Source: an uncultured Collinsella sp.
GTDB lineage: Bacteria > Actinomycetota > Coriobacteriia > Coriobacteriales > Coriobacteriaceae
Assembly (NCBI GenBank): GCA_902465425.1
Contig: CABQNA010000064.1
Location: 1 to 7,594, forward strand
Length of the DNA: 7,594 nucleotides
Direction: 5' to 3'
Made by a program: the position numbers and the translations under genes. Each line of letters starts with the position of its first letter. Position 1 is the stretch's first letter. A model generated the notes under the pieces. The model saw nothing but the letters and a program-made list of their open reading frames with translations. It was not told where the DNA came from and made no database searches. Below are positions 1-4,937 of this stretch, in pieces.

Positions 1-2599
1 GGCGTCGTCGCGCCTCGCCAAGACAGGCCCTAACAAGCTTGAGGAAGCCGAGAAGACGCCGCTGTGGAAGCGCTTCTTTGAGCAGATGGCAGACCCCATG
101 GTCATTATGCTGATCGTTGCCGCCGTCATCAGCGCGCTCACGGGCATGGTCAAGGGCGAGGCGGACTTTGCCGATGTCGCCATCATCATGTTCGTCGTTA
201 TCGTCAACTCGGTGCTGGGCGTGGTCCAGGAAGCCAAGAGCGAGGAGGCCCTCGAAGCCCTGCAAGAAATGAGCGCGGCGCAGTCCAAGGTGCTGCGCGA
301 CGGCAAGCTCGTGCACCTGCCGAGCGCCGAGCTCGTGCCCGGCGACGTGATCATGCTCGAGGCGGGCGACTCCGTCCCGGCCGACTGCCGCGTGCTCGAG
401 AGCGCCACGATGAAGATCGAAGAGGCCGCACTGACCGGCGAGTCCGTGCCGGTCGAGAAGCACGCCAACGTGATCGAGCTCGCCGCGGGCACCGATGACG
501 TGCCGCTCGGCGACCGCAAGAACATGTGCTACATGGGCTCCACCGTGGTGTACGGCCGCGGTCGCGCCGTCGTGGTCGGCACCGGCATGGATACCGAGAT
601 GGGCAAGATTGCCGGCGCCCTGGCCGAGGCCAAGGAAGAGCTCACGCCGTTGCAGGTGAAGCTCGCCGAGCTCAGCCGCATCCTCACCATCATGGTGATC
701 GTCATCTGCGTCGTGATCTTTGGCGTCGACATCATCCGTCACGGCGTGGGCAACGTCCTTACCGACCCGACTGCCCTGCTCGACACCTTTATGGTCGCCG
801 TCTCGCTTGCCGTCGCCGCCATTCCCGAGGGCCTGGTTGCCGTCGTGACCATCGTGCTTTCGCTCGGCGTGACCAAGATGGCCAAGCGCCAGGCGATCAT
901 CCGCAAGCTTTCTGCCGTCGAGACCCTTGGCTGCACGCAGACCATCTGCTCCGACAAGACCGGTACCCTTACTCAAAACAAGATGACCGTCGTCAAGCAC
1001 GAGCTCGCTGCGCCCAAGGAGAAGTTCCTGGCAGGCATGGCGCTGTGCTCCGATGCCCAGTGGGACGAGGAGCTGGGCGAGGCCGTGGGCGAGCCGACTG
1101 AGTGCGCTCTTGTCAACGACGCCGGCAAGGCGGGCCTCACTGGCCTGACTGCCGAGCACCCGCGCGTGGGCGAGGCCCCGTTCGACTCGGGCCGTAAGAT
1201 GATGTCCGTGGTCGTCGAGACCCTGGACGGCGAGTATGAGCAGTACACCAAGGGCGCGCCCGACGTGGTGATCGGCCTGTGCACTCATATCTACGAGGGC
1301 GATAAGGTCGTCCCGCTGACCGAGGAGCGCCGCGCCGAGCTCGTGGCGGCCAACAAGGCTATGGCCGACGAGGCCCTGCGCGTGCTGGCGCTGGCGAGCC
1401 GCACCTACACCGAGGTTCCCGCCGACTGCAGCCCCGCTGCGCTTGAGCACGACCTGGTCTTCTGCGGCCTGTCCGGCATGATTGACCCGGTCCGCCCCGA
1501 GGTTGCCGACGCTATTCGCGAGGCGCACGACGCTGGTATCCGCACCGTCATGATTACGGGCGACCACATCGACACCGCCGTGGCCATCGCCAAGCAGCTG
1601 GGCATCGTCGCCGACCGCAGCCAGGCCATTACCGGTGCCGACCTCGACCGCATGAGCGACGAGGAGCTCGACGCGCACATCGAGGACTACGGCGTGTACG
1701 CCCGCGTCCAGCCTGAGCACAAGACTCGCATCGTCGAGGCTTGGAAGTCGCGCGACCAGATCGTCGCCATGACGGGCGACGGCGTCAACGATGCCCCGTC
1801 CATCAAGCGCGCCGACATCGGCGTCGGTATGGGCATCACCGGCACCGACGTTACCAAGAACGTCGCTGATATGGTGCTTGCCGACGATAACTTCGCCACC
1901 ATCATCGGTGCCTGCGAAGAGGGCCGTCGCATCTACGACAACATCCGCAAGGTCATCCAGTTCCTGCTTTCGGCCAACCTTGCCGAGGTCTTCTCGGTGT
2001 TCATCGCCACGCTCATCGGCTTTACCATCTTCCAGCCGGTGCAGCTGCTGTGGGTGAACTTGGTCACCGACTGCTTCCCCGCGCTCGCGCTGGGCATGGA
2101 GGACGCCGAGGGCGACATCATGAAGCGCAAGCCGCGCAACGCCAAGGACGGTGTCTTTGCCGGCAATATGGGCCTGGACTGCGTGGTTCAGGGCCTGATC
2201 ATCACCGTGCTGGTGCTGGCGAGCTTCTTTGTGGGCGTGTACTTTGACATGGGCTACATCCACATCTCCGATATGATTGCCGGCAACGCCGACGAGGAAG
2301 GCGTGATGATGGCCTTCATCACGCTCAACATGGTCGAGATCTTCCACTGCTTCAATATGCGCAGCCGTCGTGCGTCGCTGTTTAGCATGAAGAAGCAGAA
2401 CAAGTGGCTGTGGGCTTCGGCCGCGCTGGCGCTGGTGTTGACGGTTATCGTGACCGTGCAGCCGACGCTTGCCGAGATGTTCTTTGGCCCTGTGACGCTT
2501 GAGCTTAAGGGCGTTATCGCCGCGCTGGGCCTGGCCTTCCTGATCATCCCGCTGATGGAGATCTACAAGGCGATCATGCGCGCGGTCGAGAAGGAGTAG
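1..2599 (+). CDS. P2-type calcium-translocating ATPase (SERCA/PacL-like), 5'-truncated by the window edge
   Basis: This is an ATP-driven cation pump of the plasma membrane that most likely exports Ca2+. The reading frame is already open at base 2, and the in-window N-terminus (GPNKLEE, then PLWKRFFEQMADPM) is typical of family residues about 20-50. The true start is therefore upstream and the ATG at 86 is internal. Counting from base 2, 865 residues are present. They include the actuator motif TGES (145-148), M4 motif PEGL (275-278), phosphorylation site DKTGTLT (D318, base 953), nucleotide-binding KGAPD (417-421), TGDH (519-522) and hinge TGDGVNDAP (591-599). Calcium ligands known from SERCA have plausible counterparts: E276 in M4, N659 and E662 in M5, N686, T689 and D690 in M6, and E779 in M8. 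About ten membrane helices are visible. The stop is TAG at 2597. No metal-binding N-terminal CxxC motif is visible, which argues against a heavy-metal P1B pump. The Ca2+ assignment is by motif; Mn2+ or another cation remains possible. Confidence 0.95.
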   Translation, partial: ASSRLAKTGPNKLEEAEKTPLWKRFFEQMADPMVIMLIVAAVISALTGMVKGEADFADVAIIMFVVIVNSVLGVVQEAKSEEALEALQEMSAAQSKVLRDGKLVHLPSAELVPGDVIMLEAGDSVPADCRVLESATMKIEEAALTGESVPVEKHANVIELAAGTDDVPLGDRKNMCYMGSTVVYGRGRAVVVGTGMDTEMGKIAGALAEAKEELTPLQVKLAELSRILTIMVIVICVVIFGVDIIRHGVGNVLTDPTALLDTFMVAVSLAVAAIPEGLVAVVTIVLSLGVTKMAKRQAIIRKLSAVETLGCTQTICSDKTGTLTQNKMTVVKHELAAPKEKFLAGMALCSDAQWDEELGEAVGEPTECALVNDAGKAGLTGLTAEHPRVGEAPFDSGRKMMSVVVETLDGEYEQYTKGAPDVVIGLCTHIYEGDKVVPLTEERRAELVAANKAMADEALRVLALASRTYTEVPADCSPAALEHDLVFCGLSGMIDPVRPEVADAIREAHDAGIRTVMITGDHIDTAVAIAKQLGIVADRSQAITGADLDRMSDEELDAHIEDYGVYARVQPEHKTRIVEAWKSRDQIVAMTGDGVNDAPSIKRADIGVGMGITGTDVTKNVADMVLADDNFATIIGACEEGRRIYDNIRKVIQFLLSANLAEVFSVFIATLIGFTIFQPVQLLWVNLVTDCFPALALGMEDAEGDIMKRKPRNAKDGVFAGNMGLDCVVQGLIITVLVLASFFVGVYFDMGYIHISDMIAGNADEEGVMMAFITLNMVEIFHCFNMRSRRASLFSMKKQNKWLWASAALALVLTVIVTVQPTLAEMFFGPVTLELKGVIAALGLAFLIIPLMEIYKAIMRAVEKE

Positions 2600-2610
2600 G
2601 TCGAAAGGCC

Positions 2611-2719
2611 ATCCTTCCCGCCGGCCCGACCGCCTGCGGGGTTTCTTCTTCGCTGGTCCTCGCGCTTCGCGCTGCGGGATCGCTCAGAAGAAACCCCTCC
2701 CGGCGTCGGGCCTTCGGAT
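2611..2719. repeat. Long imperfect intergenic inverted repeat (about 100-nt hairpin)
   Basis: Nested complementary segments flank one centre. ATCC (2611-2614) matches GGAT (2716-2719). GGCCCGAC (2623-2630) matches GTCGGGCC (2705-2712). GGGGTTTCTTCT (2638-2649) matches AGAAGAAACCCC (2686-2697) over 12 perfect pairs. GGTCC (2655-2659) matches GGATC (2677-2681) with one G-U, and CGCG (2661-2664) matches CGCG (2668-2671) around a CTT loop. No T-run follows, so it is not a simple intrinsic terminator. It sits just after the ATPase stop codon. It may protect the mRNA 3' end, or be a dispersed palindromic element of the REP or MITE kind; the sequence alone cannot decide. Confidence 0.75.
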
Positions 2720-2754
2720 AGTCTCTCGAGACCATTGGCTGAGGGAAAGTGTGT

Positions 2755-2791
2755 GAGCCGGTCGAGCGTTTGCTCGACCGGCTCTTTTTTT
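2755..2791 (+). terminator. Rho-independent terminator after the Ca-ATPase gene
   Basis: A perfect 13-bp stem, GAGCCGGTCGAGC (2755-2767) with GCTCGACCGGCTC (2772-2784), encloses the tetraloop GTTT and is followed directly by seven T (2785-2791). It should end transcription of the upstream gene about 155-190 bases after its stop codon, and so insulate rsgA from it. Confidence 0.95.
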
Positions 2792-2802
2792 GTGGGTAAA
2801 AT
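2774..2802 (+). promoter_or_regulatory. Candidate promoter for rsgA, overlapping the terminator
   Basis: The -35-like TCGACC (2774-2779, four of six to TTGACA) and the -10-like TAAAAT (2797-2802, five of six to TATAAT) are separated by 17 bases and lie 38 bases before the rsgA GTG. The -35 element would fall inside the 3' arm of the preceding terminator. rsgA lies between two terminators and so needs its own promoter, which is the main support; the motif match alone is modest. Confidence 0.45.
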
Positions 2803-2829
2803 ACCTGCTCAGTTGTGATTTTTGGTGCT

Positions 2830-2835
2830 GGGAGG
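2830..2835 (+). promoter_or_regulatory. Ribosome binding site that fixes the rsgA GTG start
   Basis: GGGAGG is followed by five bases and then GTG at 2841. The alternative in-frame start (TTG at 2790) lies in the terminator T-run without a binding site, so the GTG is preferred. Confidence 0.85.
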
Positions 2836-2840
2836 CGTTT

Positions 2841-4025
2841 GTGGCTAAGGCTAAGGCTAAGGCGAAGAAAAAGACGACGGGGGCGCGGGCTAAGCGCGAT
2901 CGTCGTCGGAAGCTTGCGACCGAAGCCCCTGCATCTGCTGAGGAGTTGCTGGCGAGTGTACCGGGGCTTGACGCGCTGCAGGATGTTCCGGCGTTCGATG
3001 ACCTGCCGGTCGATGCGGCTCAGCAGGCTGCATTTGACGACTTTTGCGTACAGGCCGAGGAGCCCGAGCAGATGCAGCTCGGTGCCGTGGTGCGCCTGGA
3101 CCGCGGGTTTCCGCTGGTAGCAACTGACGATGACACGTTTCGTGCCGAGCATGCCGTAGGGTTTGCCAAGTCGCGTGGCGGGGACGAGGTCTTGCTGCCC
3201 GCCGTGGGCGACCGCGTGGCGGTTCGCCGTGCTCCCGGGCACGACATGGGCGTCATCGAGTGCGTGCTGCCGCGCCGTACGAGCTTTGAGCGCTGGCGTG
3301 GCCGTGCCCGCGGGGAGCGCCAGGTGCTCTGCTCCAACGTTGACAGCGTGCTGATCGTGCAGGCGCTCGGCGCCGGCGAGGTACTGCTCGATCGCGTGGC
3401 GCGCTCACTGGTGTTGGCGCTCGATTGCGATGCTGAGCCGGTGGTGGTGCTCACCAAGGCCGACCGCTGCGAGGCCGATGAGCTCGAGCGCGATCTGAAC
3501 CGCGTGCGCCGTCTGGTGGGTCCGGACGTGCGCGTGATCGTGACGTCTTCTGCCGAGGGCCTCGGCTTAGACGAAGTGCGCGCCTGCGTGCCGGCTGGGA
3601 GCTGCGCCATGATCTTGGGCGAGTCGGGCGCCGGCAAGTCAACGCTGCTCAATGCGCTGCTGGGCCACGATGCGCTAGCCACTGGCGGCGTGCGCGAGCG
3701 TGATGACCAGGGTCGCCACACCACGGTTGCGCGCGTGATGGTGGCGCTGCCGGGCGACGCCGGCGTGATCGCCGATGCCCCGGGCCTGCGCAGCCTGCCG
3801 CTTGTGGGGCATGAGCGGGGTCTGGTGCGTGCCTTCCCCGAGATCGTCGAGGCGTCGCGTGCGTGCCGGTTTGGCGATTGCACGCACACTCACGAGCCGG
3901 GTTGCGCCGTTCGCGAGGCCGAAGATGCCGGACAGATCGACAGCCTGCGCCTGGAGACGTTCCAAAACCTGGCGTCATCCATGCGTGTGAGTGCCCAAAT
4001 GCTCGATCCCGATGTCCATCTGTAA
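2841..4025 (+). CDS. rsgA: Small ribosomal subunit biogenesis GTPase RsgA (YjeQ/EngC)
   Basis: This GTPase binds the maturing 30S subunit, checks the decoding region and helps release assembly factors on GTP hydrolysis (family knowledge). The protein has 394 residues from GTG 2841. A basic Lys/Ala/Arg tail (about 1-27) is followed by an acidic linker, an OB-fold (about 78-150) and then a GTPase domain with the circularly permuted order that marks this family: G4 TKAD (205-208) and G5-like SSAEG come before G1 GESGAGKST (260-268), switch motif RHTTVAR and G3 DAPGL (312-316). The C-terminal zinc site is complete as C342-x4-C347-x-H349-x5-C355. The gene is somewhat longer than the usual 300-350 residues, mainly through its N-terminal extension. 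It lies between two terminators, so it is probably transcribed alone. I see no defect in any catalytic motif. Confidence 0.97.
   Translation: MAKAKAKAKKKTTGARAKRDRRRKLATEAPASAEELLASVPGLDALQDVPAFDDLPVDAAQQAAFDDFCVQAEEPEQMQLGAVVRLDRGFPLVATDDDTFRAEHAVGFAKSRGGDEVLLPAVGDRVAVRRAPGHDMGVIECVLPRRTSFERWRGRARGERQVLCSNVDSVLIVQALGAGEVLLDRVARSLVLALDCDAEPVVVLTKADRCEADELERDLNRVRRLVGPDVRVIVTSSAEGLGLDEVRACVPAGSCAMILGESGAGKSTLLNALLGHDALATGGVRERDDQGRHTTVARVMVALPGDAGVIADAPGLRSLPLVGHERGLVRAFPEIVEASRACRFGDCTHTHEPGCAVREAEDAGQIDSLRLETFQNLASSMRVSAQMLDPDVHL
2844..2867 (+). repeat. In-frame hexanucleotide repeat encoding the Ala-Lys tail of RsgA
   Basis: GCTAAG occurs three times in a row (2844-2861) and is followed by the variant GCGAAG (2862-2867). 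Together they encode four Ala-Lys dipeptides directly after the start codon. Because the unit is six bases, copy-number changes would keep the frame. Confidence 0.9.
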
Positions 4026-4042
4026 TTGAATTTTCCTATGAC

Positions 4043-4077
4043 AGCCGTCTCCTAACTGCTTGGGAGGCGGCTTTTTT
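4043..4077 (+). terminator. Rho-independent terminator after rsgA
   Basis: AGCCGTCTCC (4043-4052) pairs with GGAGGCGGCT (4063-4072) over ten positions, including one G-U, around a 10-base loop. A six-T run follows (4072-4077, first T paired). It lies 18 bases after the rsgA stop codon. Confidence 0.9.
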
Positions 4078-4116
4078 GCTGCCAAAGCGCCTCGAAATAT
4101 GCGTTTTGCCGACGTT

Positions 4117-4166
4117 CTGACCAAAACCTTGCCACGAGCTTGACGGGCTGGTCAGCTTTTGGTCAG
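4117..4166. promoter_or_regulatory. Cluster of three TGGTCAG boxes upstream of the tad operon (possible operator)
   Basis: TGGTCAG occurs on the + strand at 4149-4155 and 4160-4166, exactly 11 bases apart start to start (one helical turn). It also occurs on the opposite strand at 4117-4123 (CTGACCA). The outer pair extends to a 10-bp inverted repeat, CTGACCAAAA (4117-4126) with TTTTGGTCAG (4157-4166). Helical phasing and position before an operon suggest a regulator binding site. I do not recognise the regulator. A hairpin with a 30-base loop is the alternative reading. Confidence 0.45.
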
Positions 4167-4188
4167 CAATTGGTTTGACACGTAAAAC
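4160..4188 (+). promoter_or_regulatory. Candidate promoter region for the cpaB-tadZ-tadA operon
   Basis: Two weak readings exist. TGGTCA (4160-4165) and TAAAAC (4183-4188) are 17 bases apart and each matches the consensus at four of six positions; the first overlaps the third TGGTCAG box. Alternatively, TTGACA (4175-4180) is a perfect -35 but has no convincing -10 at 15-18 bases. The operon follows a terminator, so a promoter somewhere in 4078-4277 is expected. Confidence 0.35.
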
Positions 4189-4235
4189 CAAGATTGCGAT
4201 TGCGCCGCTTTGCGCCCTGGTCGCCCAGACAATGA

Positions 4236-4260
4236 TGGCACGGGCATTTGCCCGGTGCTA
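4236..4260 (+). other. Leader hairpin just upstream of the cpaB ribosome binding site
   Basis: TGGCACGGGC (4236-4245) pairs with GCCC (4250-4253) and, after one bulged G, GTGCTA (4255-4260), around an ATTT loop. The stem ends about five bases before the purine-rich ribosome binding site. There is no T-run, so it is not a terminator. It could tune translation of the operon, but no known riboswitch or leader family is recognised. Confidence 0.45.
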
Positions 4261-4265
4261 CCTTG

Positions 4266-4272
4266 AGAGGAG
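4266..4272 (+). promoter_or_regulatory. Ribosome binding site for cpaB
   Basis: AGAGGAG followed by five bases and GTG at 4278 sets the cpaB start. The open frame extends further upstream (to about 4248), but that would pull the leader hairpin and this site into the coding region and add non-family residues. Confidence 0.85.
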
Positions 4273-4277
4273 CGGCC

Positions 4278-4937
4278 GTGAACAAGAGCAAGCGCATCGC
4301 CATCAGTCTGGTCGCGGGCGTGCTTGCCGCGGCGCTCTGCATGGTCTACGGCTCGTCGATCCGCTCGCAAGCCGAGCAGGCCCAGGCCGAGACGTTGGCA
4401 AAATACGGCGGCGACCGCGTTGAGGTGTGCGTCGCGGCGCGCGATATCGATGCGGGCGAGACCCTCGACGAGACTAATGTCATAACTCAGGAATGGCTGG
4501 CGAGTCTGTTGCCGCGTGATGCGGCGACCGAGCTGCGTCAGGTGCGCGGCGACGTGACGACCTCGCGCATTCCCAAAAACGCCGTGATTTGCAATGTCTA
4601 CACCAAGGCCGAGAGCCACAAGCTCGAGGTGCCTAAAGGCAAGGTTGCCGTTTCGGTGGCGGTCGATGCCGAGCACTCGGTCGGCGGCGCCACGGGCGTG
4701 GGCAGCTATGTGGACGTGTACGTGCAAAAAGATGGCGTGACCGATCGTTTGTGCGGCGCGTACGTGATCGATACCAGCGAAGATGCCGGCACCACGCGTG
4801 AAGGCAAGATCGAGTGGGTGACGCTGGCGGCAGACCCCGAAGATGTCAAGGAATTGCTGGGAGCCTCGGGAAAGGGAACGGTCAGCTTGACGATTCCCGC
4901 CACGGCGCGCGGCAAAAAGAGCGGAGGCGACGAGTGA
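4278..4937 (+). CDS. cpaB: Flp pilus assembly protein CpaB/RcpC (SAF domain)
   Basis: This membrane-anchored protein belongs to the Flp/Tad pilus machine. The family is thought to act on the outer side of the cytoplasmic membrane during pilus assembly, but its exact role is poorly defined. The product has 219 residues: a short basic N-terminus (NKSKR), one hydrophobic helix (about 7-25) without a clear signal-peptidase site, and a SAF domain from about 48 that opens with the hallmark V-A-A-R-D-I-x-A-G-E-T-L pattern (52-63). A C-terminal RcpC-type beta domain follows, with V-S-V-A-V-D and, further on, GSYVDVYV in place of the usual PGDRVDV. It is shorter than many family members (often 250-300 residues). 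Its stop overlaps the tadZ start, so the two are probably translationally coupled. In Gram-negatives the partner is the outer-membrane secretin; no secretin gene is visible here, as expected for a Gram-positive envelope. Confidence 0.87.
   Translation: MNKSKRIAISLVAGVLAAALCMVYGSSIRSQAEQAQAETLAKYGGDRVEVCVAARDIDAGETLDETNVITQEWLASLLPRDAATELRQVRGDVTTSRIPKNAVICNVYTKAESHKLEVPKGKVAVSVAVDAEHSVGGATGVGSYVDVYVQKDGVTDRLCGAYVIDTSEDAGTTREGKIEWVTLAADPEDVKELLGASGKGTVSLTIPATARGKKSGGDE
4923..4927 (+). promoter_or_regulatory. Ribosome binding site for tadZ, serving two adjacent starts
   Basis: GGAGG lies inside the end of cpaB, six bases before GTG 4934 and nine bases before ATG 4937. The two codons are adjacent and in the same frame, so the protein differs by one residue. 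ATG is listed as the start, but the six-base spacing equals that of tadA and makes GTG equally plausible. Confidence 0.75.

Noticed and set aside
2790..2840. Upstream extension of rsgA to TTG 2790
   Set aside because: It would start in the terminator T-run and add 17 non-family residues (Trp/Cys-rich); GTG 2841 has a proper ribosome binding site.
2574..3242. 222-codon open frame on the - strand across the terminator and the rsgA 5' end
   Set aside because: It runs antisense through the terminator hairpin and a well-supported gene, has no ribosome binding site or recognisable family, and its composition is that of a GC-rich shadow frame.
3020..3889. 289-codon open frame on the - strand within rsgA
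   Set aside because: It lies wholly antisense to conserved GTPase motifs and reads as low-complexity Ser/Arg/Thr, typical of an antisense frame in GC-rich coding DNA.
4175..4423. 82-codon + strand frame across the cpaB leader and 5' end
   Set aside because: It starts at TTG within a promoter-like TTGACA and overlaps cpaB out of frame with Arg/His-rich residues; it is a shadow frame.
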